Positions 1 through 7,441 of a DNA stretch of 20,724 bases are shown here, in pieces. The position numbers were made by a program, and so were the translations under genes. The first letter of the stretch is position 1. Each line of letters opens with the position of its first letter. The stretch is from Winogradskyella sp. (GTDB lineage Bacteria; Bacteroidota; Bacteroidia; Flavobacteriales; Flavobacteriaceae): NCBI GenBank assembly GCA_030149115.1, contig JASBSE010000501.1, positions 1 through 20,724 on the forward strand. The letters run 5' to 3'. The notes beneath the pieces are model-generated. The model did no database searches and had not been told where the DNA came from. It was given only the letters and a program-made list of their open reading frames with translations.

Positions 1-461
1 TTTTCCTTTTGGTAGTCGGTAAATATGTTTTTTAGTGAGGTGTAAGCGTTTTTTCTGCTTTTTGATAGTCATATACCGCCTTTTGCATTTTTGCGAAAAT
101 CTGCGTTATTGATTAGGTTCTGAATAGCGTCTACAATTAAATCACTTTGTTTGTTTTCTGTAATGCGTTCAAAATGTAAATCGATTTGATGTTTGAGCCA
201 GTCGCCTGTAACCTCAACGCCTTTTTTGTTTGCATCGTTAACCTCATCCAGTACATAATCTTCTAACTTTCTTAAATCTGAAGTTAGATTTTTTTCATCT
301 GCATAATTTTGTTTTGGTAGTCCAGTATCGGTACTCCAGTTTTTAGGATTGAAGTATAACCCTGTTTTGCGTTTTATTACTTTGGACTTGCTTAATGATA
401 GTCTTAAATAAATAGGTGCATTATCTGACTTACTTTGAAGTATAAATTTAATCGTTGCCAT
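1..461 (-). pseudogene. Tyrosine recombinase (integrase), N-terminal part, interrupted by an in-frame TGA and cut by the window edge
   Basis: The first 130 codons look like a Bacteroidetes tyrosine integrase. An N-terminal arm-type DNA-binding domain (about residues 1-85; TIKFILQ, IYLRLSL, KTGLYFNPKNWS) is followed by the start of the SAM-like core-binding domain. A TGA at 69-71 ends the frame after KGGI, but the same frame stays open past it to the window edge and reads LSKSRKNAYTSLKNIFTDYQ. That is the expected continuation of this family, where Gly usually sits at the stop position, so a GGA-to-TGA change would explain it. I take the ATG at 459-461 (MATIKF) as the start; a TTG eight codons upstream lies inside the promoter -7 box. 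The catalytic domain (R...HxxR...Y) would be beyond position 1 and cannot be judged. The gene would mobilise or excise an integrated element. It is probably non-functional unless the stop is a sequence error or is read through. Confidence 0.8.
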
Positions 462-482
462 AATTTTGAACTTTTGAACACT

Positions 483-490
483 CAAATATA
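483..490 (-). promoter_or_regulatory. Predicted -7 promoter box for the integrase
   Basis: On the minus strand this reads TATATTTG, an exact match to the Bacteroidetes -7 consensus TAnnTTTG, 21 nt upstream of the ATG at 461. No clear TTTG -33 box is visible. The place where it would lie is occupied by the first 11-bp repeat, which fits control by a bound factor. This is motif matching only. Confidence 0.5.
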
Positions 491-507
491 ATGATAAAAT
501 TTAATCT

Positions 508-542
508 AGTCAGCGTTTAGTCAGCATTTAGTCAGCCGTTTT
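508..542. repeat. Three tandem 11-bp repeats upstream of the integrase
   Basis: Copies are AGTCAGCGTTT (508-518), AGTCAGCATTT (519-529) and AGTCAGCCGTTTT (530-542, with one or two extra bases). They are one helical turn apart, all in the same orientation, about 50 bp upstream of the integrase start and over the expected -33 region of its promoter. Iterons beside a tyrosine recombinase with an arm-binding domain are typical of arm-type integrase sites or of operators for its own control. The repeats are directly visible; the role is inferred. Confidence 0.7.
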
Positions 543-635
543 AAATTTTATTCAATTTCATTACATTTTTAAAAATTACAGTAATAACGGTGTTTGTATT
601 GATTTTTTTAATGCTTTGTAGGTTTTTTAAGGGTT

Positions 636-2186
636 TCAAAAAGTATTAAAAAGAGGGGTTTCTTGTCCCGCCTTCAGTACTAATTGGGACAAATCAATTT
701 TTTTCGATTTGTCCCATTTTTTATTTCCTTTAAAATCCTTGTTAATACTAGAAATTTTTAAAAGTAGTGGATTGATGTCAGCGGTTCGAACACTTTGATT
801 TTCAAATTGGAAGTTTTTAGGGAAAATCGAACCGATTAATCTTCTCTTAAGATCTATATCGCTGTTATTGAATTGTTTATCAAAAGATTCAAGTTTCTTT
901 AGACCATTTTTATAGATTGAAAGTATATCCTTTTGATTTTTCCAGTTTTGCTCAACGGCATTCAATTCAGACAATCTATTTTGATAACGCACTTTTGTAC
1001 TTTTGTACTCTTCTCTATCAAAATCTCCATCTAAATAAAGATCTTGAAGTCTTTCTAACTTATGCTTTATGGAACTTACTTCTTCATAATGTTTAGGACT
1101 CAATCTACTTGATTTAGTGAGACTTTTAAAACGGTTTTCAATAATCTTTTGCAATAACTCACTGGAGTTAGGATTTAGAGAAATCCCACCTAAGAAATCA
1201 TTGAACCAAGATTCTACTTCTTCAACTTTGTAGCGAGTACTACAAGGCTTTTCACAGTGATAATATGCGTAATACCGACTTCTTCCCTTTGAAGAACTTG
1301 CTTTAAGAGGTTTTAGGCAATTAGGACAAAGCACAAAACCTTTAAAGGGATATTTTTTATTGATTTTTTTGTGTCTAACTTGATATTGTCTTTTGCCACC
1401 ATCAATATGAACTTGAACCTTTTCAAAAAGATCTTTTGTGATAAGTGGCTCGTGGATTCCCTTTATTACCCGCTCAAGCTCATCATTGAAAGCACTTAAT
1501 ATTATGTCTCCATGATAGATGGGGTTTCTGATTATTCTAGCAAATGCAGATTTACTTGTTTTGAAACCCTTACCTTTCAGTTTAATCAATACTGTTTTTT
1601 GGGAATATAAACCTAGGCTAAGTAACTTGAACCCTTCTTTTATATACTTAGCATCTTTATTTGGAATTAAAATAGGTTTGTTTTGTTTGTCCCTTCCCAT
1701 ATCGTACCCTTTAGGAGGAGAAACTACATACCTTCCTTCCTTGAAAGCACGCCTAATTCCAGCTTTAACATTCAATGAGCGTCTTTGGTTTTCAACCTCA
1801 GGCATGGAAAGGTAAACTGCTAACATCAATCCCTGTTCAGGAATAGATAGGTCTAGAGGTTGTTCGATGGCGTTAACAAGAACTCCTAGTTCCGTGAACT
1901 CATTAATCTTGTTATAGGATTCAGAAGTATTACGAGAGAAACGATCCCATTTTGTAAAAAGAACTTGGTCTACTGATTTGTAGTTTTTTTTGATGTAAGA
2001 CATCATTTTCTTGAACTCAGGACGATTGAAAGTCTTTGCTGAATGGTCTTCCTTGAATATAGAAATAACATTAAAATTGTTATTAGAACAATAGCTGAGT
2101 AATTTCTCTTCTTGGTCTCGTAGTGAAAATCCCTTGTCAGCCTGCTCATCTGTGGAGACTCTTACATAGAGAAAAACATTTTTCAT
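636..2186 (-). CDS. Large serine recombinase
   Basis: A 516-aa site-specific recombinase, complete from ATG to TGA. Residues about 4-155 form the resolvase catalytic domain, with nucleophile Ser11 in YVRVSTDEQ and the KWDRFSRN motif at about 79-86. A recombinase domain (about 158-260, beginning PPKGYD) follows, then a zinc ribbon with Cys287/Cys290 and Cys311/Cys315, and a charged coiled-coil segment (about 365-450). This is the standard large serine integrase/transposase architecture at normal length. Such enzymes integrate or excise DNA at short att sites through a Ser-DNA link and may need a directionality factor. It lies between an integrase remnant and two putative regulators, in a mobile-element context. 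The last 60 codons contain a perfect inverted repeat in the DNA (685-716). All visible catalytic motifs are intact, so it is probably active. Its att sites were not identified. Confidence 0.93.
   Translation of the reverse strand: MKNVFLYVRVSTDEQADKGFSLRDQEEKLLSYCSNNNFNVISIFKEDHSAKTFNRPEFKKMMSYIKKNYKSVDQVLFTKWDRFSRNTSESYNKINEFTELGVLVNAIEQPLDLSIPEQGLMLAVYLSMPEVENQRRSLNVKAGIRRAFKEGRYVVSPPKGYDMGRDKQNKPILIPNKDAKYIKEGFKLLSLGLYSQKTVLIKLKGKGFKTSKSAFARIIRNPIYHGDIILSAFNDELERVIKGIHEPLITKDLFEKVQVHIDGGKRQYQVRHKKINKKYPFKGFVLCPNCLKPLKASSSKGRSRYYAYYHCEKPCSTRYKVEEVESWFNDFLGGISLNPNSSELLQKIIENRFKSLTKSSRLSPKHYEEVSSIKHKLERLQDLYLDGDFDREEYKSTKVRYQNRLSELNAVEQNWKNQKDILSIYKNGLKKLESFDKQFNNSDIDLKRRLIGSIFPKNFQFENQSVRTADINPLLLKISSINKDFKGNKKWDKSKKIDLSQLVLKAGQETPLFNTF
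663..716 (+). repeat. Overlapping inverted repeats; plus-strand terminator-like hairpin
   Basis: An 11-bp perfect inverted repeat has arms TGGGACAAATC (685-695) and GATTTGTCCCA (706-716) with a 10-nt loop, followed on the plus strand by ATTTTTTATTT. This resembles an intrinsic terminator for plus-strand transcripts. A third copy, TTGTCCC at 663-669, can pair instead with GGGACAA at 686-692, so two mutually exclusive hairpins are possible. It lies inside the 3' coding end of the minus-strand serine recombinase. Confidence 0.55.
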
Positions 2187-2235
2187 AGTATTAAACTTTT
2201 TGGTTGCATATGATATCAGCGAAACATTCTAATAT

Positions 2236-2268
2236 CAAAATTATCTCAGTTACTTCGCTATTATCAAA
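2236..2268 (-). promoter_or_regulatory. Predicted promoter of the serine recombinase
   Basis: On the minus strand TTTG (2265-2268) is followed after 21 nt by TAATTTTG (2236-2243). These match the Bacteroidetes -33 and -7 boxes (TTTG / TAnnTTTG). The -7 box is 49 nt upstream of the ATG at 2186, leaving a leader of about 40 nt. Prediction from motif match only. Confidence 0.5.
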
Positions 2269-2312
2269 GGCGTTGTTATTATCTTTATTTAATATTTGTT
2301 TGGCAACATTGT

Positions 2313-2366
2313 GAAAACTGGTTTTCTGGTCCATCTCTGTTTGGATTGAAACCAGGCTTTGTTTTC
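2313..2366. repeat. Nested imperfect inverted repeat upstream of the serine recombinase
   Basis: Outer arms are GAAAAC (2313-2318) and GTTTTC (2361-2366). Inner arms are CTGGTTT (2318-2324, sharing base 2318) and AAACCAG (2349-2355). The structure lies in the intergenic DNA (2187-2417) between the recombinase and the upstream hypothetical gene, 45 bp beyond the predicted -33 box. It could be a recombinase crossover site or an operator, or the end of the upstream gene's transcript. Only the symmetry is seen. Confidence 0.35.
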
Positions 2367-2417
2367 AGGAACTGATTATGTTCTACGATGTGTATCATTT
2401 TTGGAAATATTTAAGTA

Positions 2418-3353
2418 TCACTCTTTTTTAATAAGTGTTATTTTGTAATTATCATTGGAGCGTATATCAATTAAAAGCTTTGAGCCTTTCATGATCTTAT
2501 TTGTTAAAATATATTTAGCTAATTGCTCTCGGCTCTTATGCTGTTCAGTTATAACTAAAGGTTTAATATCTCTTTTCTCAAAAGCTATCTCAACAATTTT
2601 AGGTCTTTTAAAAACAACAATATCCCTTATTTGCCTTTCGACATTGAAAAGGTATTTGAGGTCCTTTATTTTTCGGTTATCAAATTCATGTAACAATATC
2701 TTTGAAAGAATGGGCACTAATGGAATACTAAGCATAGGTTTTTGTAGATAAATACTCTTTAAATCTAAAATTAAGTCCAAATTGCCATCATGAAACATAT
2801 AATCGTTTGTTTCAGGTACGAAAAGAAAGTTATGTGGTATTCCGTTTCTATAGAAAGCTGATTTAACAGCATCGGTAAAAGGATTAATAATGGTCCTGAA
2901 ATAATGCTCCATAAGCAATTCATTACGCAAGTGAGATTTAAGCTTATCAATTTCTTGTTTTGGTAAATTATGGGGGTTATTCTTTATATTATATTCAAAG
3001 ACTCTATCAGCATACTTTTGCTCTCTAGGTTCTTGCCACACCTTATAGGCTAGCTTCTCTAGATTTTCAATTGAGACTTTAAAACCAATCAATTCACTCA
3101 CTATCGATACCCAAACTGCTTGAGCGAGGTTAAGTCGTATCCATTTTGCTTTTTTATTTTTTTTATTATCATTATCCGAAATAACATCAACTAGCTTATT
3201 TATATCAGGTGATTGTTCTACAGGAACAAATGGGACAATTCGTTCTCTAATCCAATGATTTATATTTTTTGAACTTATGTCTAATTGGTTAGGGCCAAGT
3301 TCTCTAGACTCAAAGATGGCATTTCCAATTTCCTCAATTGTTTTTGTTGTCAT
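2418..3353 (-). CDS. Hypothetical protein with a possible MerR-like N-terminal DNA-binding region
   Basis: A 311-aa protein I do not recognise by name. Residues about 24-45 (a short helix, then NHWIRERIVPFVPVE) and about 68-106 (KWIRLNLAQAVWVSIVSELIGFKVSIENLEKL) resemble the first helices and wing of MerR-type winged helices, where a W-x-R-x-x-I/L pattern precedes a WxR...L segment. A lysine/asparagine-rich linker (about 58-70) separates them. The remaining 200 residues, mixed helix and strand and ending in a basic tail, match nothing I can name; there are no membrane segments. It is divergently arranged with the ribbon-helix-helix gene at 3575 and lies upstream of the serine recombinase on the same strand, as expected of an element-encoded regulator. 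A good -7 box lies 16 nt upstream of its ATG. The DNA-binding role is inference. Confidence 0.6.
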   Translation of the reverse strand: MTTKTIEEIGNAIFESRELGPNQLDISSKNINHWIRERIVPFVPVEQSPDINKLVDVISDNDNKKNKKAKWIRLNLAQAVWVSIVSELIGFKVSIENLEKLAYKVWQEPREQKYADRVFEYNIKNNPHNLPKQEIDKLKSHLRNELLMEHYFRTIINPFTDAVKSAFYRNGIPHNFLFVPETNDYMFHDGNLDLILDLKSIYLQKPMLSIPLVPILSKILLHEFDNRKIKDLKYLFNVERQIRDIVVFKRPKIVEIAFEKRDIKPLVITEQHKSREQLAKYILTNKIMKGSKLLIDIRSNDNYKITLIKKE

Positions 3354-3369
3354 TGTAAAAATAATTACT

Positions 3370-3377
3370 CAAATATA
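3370..3377 (-). promoter_or_regulatory. Predicted -7 promoter box for the MerR-like gene
   Basis: The minus strand reads TATATTTG, an exact TAnnTTTG match, 16 nt upstream of the ATG at 3353, implying a leader of only about 10 nt. No clear -33 TTTG is found; the upstream DNA is T-rich. The box and its flank (CTCAAATATA on the plus strand) are the same as at the integrase promoter (481-490). Confidence 0.45.
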
Positions 3378-3482
3378 GTAAAAAGTAAAAAAAGAATTAT
3401 ATTTGGATATAAAATATTTCAAAATGAAATGGAATATGTTTAAAAAATTGAAAAACAGAATATTAAAATTAAAAAAAGTTAA

Positions 3483-3544
3483 GTATACCAATACAATACC
3501 ATTGATATACTAATAGTTTACTACTGGTAAATCATAGGTATACC
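3483..3544. promoter_or_regulatory. Cluster of palindromes, candidate operator for the ribbon-helix-helix protein
   Basis: The 60 bp before the gene at 3575 hold three dyads. GTATACCAAT (3483-3492) pairs with ATTGATATAC (3501-3510) at 9 of 10 positions. TTTAC (3517-3521) pairs with GTAAA (3527-3531). GGTATACC (3537-3544) is an 8-bp perfect palindrome that shares GTATACC with the first site. Repeated short dyads upstream of a ribbon-helix-helix gene are typical of autoregulation. The symmetry is seen; binding is inferred. Confidence 0.5.
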
Positions 3545-3574
3545 AACTAAAACACATAAACAAATTACACTATT

Positions 3575-4075
3575 ATGGACACAACAAGAAACGTAACAAT
3601 AAGCTTCAAGACTACTGCTGAGGAGAAAACAGCTCTACAACAGATAGCTAACGATAAGAACATTTCAAGATCAGAGCTTATAGCTAGTATCGTAAATGGA
3701 TTTAAAAATCAGTATGATTACATTGGAAAAACATCTCCAAAGGAGAAAGAGCTAAATGAAAAATTAAATAACCTTTTAAAAGAAAACAGAAAACTGATTT
3801 TGTCTTTAGAAAATGCCGAGCATAGAATAGAGATAGAACAAAAAGCGAATCAAAAGTATGTCAAAGAACAACTTGAAATGAACAAGACCATTTTCGACAT
3901 GAAGGGACAACTAAAAACAGCTAAAAAGGACATCGCTAGTTTAAACGAACAGTTAATATCGATTGAAGCGCCTAATAGAGATGATACAAGCCCCGAACTT
4001 TTATGGGGCTCTCTGGGCTCATTATTGATATCTGGCCTTGCATTGTTTTTCGCACCAAGGTTATTCAATCACTAA
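3575..4075 (+). CDS. Ribbon-helix-helix DNA-binding protein with coiled coil and C-terminal membrane anchor
   Basis: A 166-aa protein. Residues about 4-45 fit the MetJ/Arc/CopG fold: a beta strand (NVTISFKTT), helix A (AEEKTALQQIANDKN) and helix B after SRSELI. Residues about 55-130 are a charged heptad-like coiled coil. Residues about 142-160 (LLWGSLGSLLISGLALFFA) form one hydrophobic helix followed by a short basic tail, PRLFNH, which looks like a tail anchor in the inner membrane. The order DNA-binding head, rod, membrane anchor is uncommon for a simple repressor and suggests tethering DNA to the membrane, or a membrane-linked regulator. This is the only convincing plus-strand gene in the window; it diverges from the MerR-like gene and has clustered palindromes upstream. 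The start ATG at 3575 gives the usual short RHH N-terminus. Function is unknown. Confidence 0.8.
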   Translation: MDTTRNVTISFKTTAEEKTALQQIANDKNISRSELIASIVNGFKNQYDYIGKTSPKEKELNEKLNNLLKENRKLILSLENAEHRIEIEQKANQKYVKEQLEMNKTIFDMKGQLKTAKKDIASLNEQLISIEAPNRDDTSPELLWGSLGSLLISGLALFFAPRLFNH

Positions 4076-4323
4076 CTTAATAAAGCATTTGGAAAAAGGC
4101 TGAGTAAGTGCGCAATCCTTAACCCAATTAAAATTTGTAGGTTATTACATATCAACCAATATCTCGTTGGATTAACTGACCACGGTAATCAATTCTGAAA
4201 GATATATACGCAATATTAAATAGTTAAAAAACCTATCACAATACGCCAAGTCTATGTATTTAAGTAATTATCACTTTTATCTTGACTATAGGAAGTCTCC
4301 AAACTAAAAGTCAGAGTCTAAAC
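4076..4323. other. Convergent intergenic spacer, no gene seen
   Basis: AT-rich DNA between the convergent RHH gene and the cardiolipin synthase remnant. I see no credible coding region, no strong terminator hairpin and no repeat matching the other side of the recombinase genes that would mark an att site. It is the most likely place for a junction between the element-like genes and the rest. Confidence 0.4.
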
Positions 4324-5457
4324 TTATTTTGCAAATCTGATATGAGGCAAAAAGGTTAGGAACAATATAGCTGCTCTTACCATTCGGTAGGCCATATAAT
4401 TGACAAATCTTGAAATAAAACTGGTATTTTTATAGATAGTATCAATCGTAACCTCATTGCATTGATTGATAATATTTTGAAAATCAGAACGTAATAATTC
4501 GGAAAAGTAAGGTGAATGTATTTCAACATTCATTTCGATACTTCCATAGCAGCTAAGGTCATTGAGGTTAAATGAACCTATTGTGGACCATTTGTTATCC
4601 ACCACAGCCGCTTTGCCGTGCACGACAGAATTATTCCATTCATATATTAGCACATTTTGTTTTAAAAATAATGAATATAAATAAGAGGTTGCATTACGTA
4701 TTAAAGGCACATCACTAATCCCTGCTAATATTAGCGTTACTTTTACTTTCCTTTTACAAGCACCTATTATAGCATTGTTTAGTCTTCTTCCTGGTAAAAA
4801 ATAAGAACTGACAATGACTATTTCATTCTTGGCTTGGTTGATGGAATTTGTGTAAGAGTCGCATACTTCAGTTTTGTTTTTAAGCCAATCGTTTTGTCTA
4901 ATACCAACAAGTGTTTTTCCTGCAGAATGTAATACAGGTTTTATTTTTTTTGAGCTTCTGTCTTTAAAAAAATAATCGCGACACAGTTTTTGCAAATCTT
5001 GGGCAGCTGGGCAATCTAATTTTATAGCATAATCTAGCCAAGGCTCATCACTTTCTTTACCGCGATATTTATTTGCAATATTTATTCCTCCTATGATTGC
5101 AAATTTAGCATCAGCTACAATTACTTTGTGATGCATCCTTCTTCCTAAATAAAAGTTGTTGACAGAAAATAACGGCGAAAAAAATCAAAAAAATATTCCA
5201 CTCTGCTGCAAATCTTTTATGAAATTATCAGAAAGAGATGAGCTGCCATAAGCATCTAATAGGATATAAACCTTCACATTTCGATGTGCTGCTTCTTTTA
5301 AACAATTTGCTATATCATTTCCTGTTTCATCATTTTCAAAAATGTAGGTTTGTAAATGAATCTCTTCTTGTGCATTTTCAATGATTTCTTTCATCTTAAC
5401 GAAATATTCATCACCGGAATGTATCAATTTTATATGTTCATCGTCCTTAAAAAGCAT
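4324..5457 (-). pseudogene. cls: Cardiolipin synthase / phospholipase D-family protein, interrupted by an in-frame TGA
   Basis: Read through one stop, this is a 377-aa PLD-superfamily enzyme of the short cardiolipin synthase type without N-terminal membrane helices. Both catalytic HxKxxxxD motifs are intact and lie after the stop: HHKVIVAD followed by GGIN, and HGKAAVVD followed by GSFN. The N-terminal part (MLFKDDEHIKLI, then EEIHLQTYIF) is normal. The frame is broken by TGA at 5185-5187, but the next 16 codons in the same frame (FFSPLFSVNNFYLGRR) lead straight into the first HKD motif. Relatives usually have Arg or an aromatic residue there, so CGA-to-TGA is the simplest cause. The stop sits between two runs of seven T on the coding strand. 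The start is ATG 5455-5457, 20 nt after the nhaD stop, suggesting co-transcription. The intact enzyme would make cardiolipin in the inner membrane. Confidence 0.85.
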
Positions 5458-5477
5458 ATTTAAAAATTGAATAAATT

Positions 5478-6783
5478 TTAGTTCAGAATAATATAGGTAA
5501 GGACTCCAGCTAAATATCCAGCTAAAGCCAACAGGGATATTTTTCGCAAATACCAAATAAAGTTGATTTTTAATGTACCCATAATGGCAACTCCAGCAGC
5601 TGACCCAATTATTAAAATACTTCCGCCTGTCCCTGCGCAATACGCCAATAATTCCCAAAATGTGTGGTCAACAGGATAGGTCTCTACGGAATACATTCCC
5701 ATAGCTCCAGCAACTAAAGGGACATTGTCAACTATGGCAGATAAAACTCCAATGATTGTATTAATGACATAAATATTATGAAATTTATTATCCAAAAAGA
5801 GAGCCATATCGCTTAAATGGCCACCTGTTTGAAGACTGGCAACAGCTAATAGAATACCAAGAAAAAATAAAATACTTGGGGTGTCAATCTTTTGTAACAC
5901 TCCAACAATGGACAATGAGTTTTTATGGGCAATTTCTTTTTTTCGATGTATTATCTCAGTAACTACCCACATGACTCCTAGTCCAAATAGTATTCCCATA
6001 AACGGAGGAAGATGAGTAACGGTCTTGAAGATTGGAACAAATAATAGCGCTCCGAGACCTAAGAAAAACACTAACCTCTTCTCAAAGGTATTCACATTTG
6101 GTTTTTCTTTTTTTTCTAGGTGTATGTTTGGTTTTTTTATATTTCCCTTTAACTTAAAACTTATAATACCTAGTGGTACCAGAAGGCAAACCAAACTAGG
6201 TAAAATAAGCTTTACAACGATATTTCCGGCTGTGACTTGCCCGCCTATCCATAACATAATTGTAGTTACATCACCTATTGGAGACCACGCTCCACCTGCA
6301 TTGGCTGCAATAATCAACATACCGGCAAACAGCCATAAATCTTTTTTGTCTGCAATCATTTTCTTTAATAGAGCAGACATCACGATAGCGGTTGTTAGGG
6401 TTATCCAAGGCTGCTGATAAAAAGAAAGTAACAATACTTAAAATCCATATAAGCTTAACTCTCTTAGTAGTTGAAATCTTTTCCGTAATTATGGTAAATC
6501 CCTCATGAGCATCAATAATCTCAACAATGGTCATAGCTCCCATGAGAAAAAACAGGATTTCAGATATATCACCAATATGATGACGAATGCTTTCTGGAAT
6601 AAATTGAATCACGGATTCTTCTGAAAAACCGATACTGCCATTTTCTAAAGCAAAAACCAACAACACCCAACAAATAGTCCCTGTTAATAGTGCGACAACA
6701 GCCTTATCAACTTTAATAGAGTGTTCAAAGGCGATGAAAAAATATCCAATGAGGAAGGCAATTAGAATAGTGGTATATAGCAT
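5478..6783 (-). pseudogene. nhaD: NhaD-type Na+/H+ antiporter, frameshifted
   Basis: Two overlapping frames join into one 434-aa NhaD-family membrane protein. The first frame carries the N-terminus (MLYTTILIAFLIGYF) through SAALDN; the second continues with LTTAIVMSALLKKM and runs to the normal C-terminus YIILN. The frames part at a CCC run (GGG at 6398-6400, plus strand): removing one C restores ALDNLTTAIVMS, a conserved antiporter signature. Later NhaD-like segments are intact (NAGGAWSPIGDVTTIMLW; IVDNVPLVAG; GTGGSILIIGSAAGVA). About 11-12 hydrophobic helices are present. The intact protein would exchange Na+ or Li+ for protons. It is downstream of the HD-domain gene and 20 nt upstream of cls. 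Either a recent one-base insertion or a sequencing error. Confidence 0.87.
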
Positions 6784-6833
6784 AATATTATTTGTATTAC
6801 TTGTTTTATTAATTCACGCCTAGTGACATTATT

Positions 6834-7441
6834 TTAATAAAAGCTCAAAATCTCTTTGACCTTTTTTAAGTTTACCTCTTTTTGAGGTTTTAGTACGTTT
6901 CGGCCATATGAAGAATGGAAAGAATGATTCTTTAAAAATTCTAAATTCAGTTGATGCCATTCCAAATCACTACTTGAAATATCACAATAAACTTCCCATT
7001 CCCGTCTCAATAGCAATTTTTTGTAGAAGAATTCAGGAGTGGCGATATGATATAAATCCGCATCGCACATAATTTTTCCAATTTGTTTTGAGGATTTTGA
7101 GGCATTTTAGTAGCCTCTATACAACCTAAAACATCTTGCAAAATTTGTTTATCAACATCTTGGGTAGTGAGATACTCCCATGCCAATTCCTTACTAACAT
7201 CTTCGTGACCTTTGTAGGTTTTGGAAAACCCTGTATCGTGAAACCAAGCTGCAATTTCCAATATTAATTGCTCCCGATTGGTAAGCTTGAGTTGTGTACT
7301 TATGTGTCTAACATTAGCAACAACTTCGTGGGTATGTATCAAATTATGAAAGGGGTACTTAATACAGGGCTCACTCTTTAAAAGAGAATTGCAATATTTT
7401 TGTGTATTCAATATCATAGAGGTTAATGTTTTTGTTTTCAT
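6834..7441 (-). pseudogene. HD-domain phosphohydrolase, frameshifted
   Basis: Joining two frames gives a 202-aa HD-superfamily protein. The N-terminal frame holds the metal-site motifs: PFHNLIHTHEVV (about 29-40), the HD pair in AAWFHDTGF and the downstream histidine in KGHEDVS. The conserved CDADLYHI motif that completes the site, and the rest of the protein (EFFYKKLLLRREWEVY), are in the next frame. The break is at a run of five T on the plus strand (7073-7077): one more A on the coding strand restores LEKIMCDADLYHI. Members of this group are predicted metal-dependent phosphohydrolases acting on nucleotides or related substrates; the substrate here is unknown. It heads a possible three-gene run, HD - nhaD - cls, in which all three genes are broken. 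Confidence 0.82.

Noticed and set aside
483..485. TTG start for the integrase
   Set aside because: It lies inside the perfect -7 box and adds residues not typical of the family; the ATG at 461 is better.
781..791. tRNA T-arm-like GGTTCGAAC
   Set aside because: No acceptor stem or anticodon arm around it; it is explained by codons for SVRTAD in the serine recombinase.
3989..4010. AGCCCC/GGGGCT hairpin as a terminator
   Set aside because: It is inside the RHH coding region just before the membrane helix and is not followed by a T run on either strand.
69..5187. UGA recoded as an amino acid (TGA in both integrase and cls)
   Set aside because: TGA ends the serine recombinase, the MerR-like gene, prs and usp at sensible family lengths, and the residues expected at the two internal TGAs differ (Gly versus Arg or aromatic). 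Two independent mutations fit better.
5458..5658. Longer N-terminus for the cardiolipin synthase
   Set aside because: That extension is the nhaD coding region read in another frame; the ATG at 5457 follows the nhaD stop and begins the conserved sequence.
6271..6400. Separate short protein from the tail of the first nhaD frame
   Set aside because: The sequence after ALDNP matches nothing, whereas the other frame continues the antiporter exactly.
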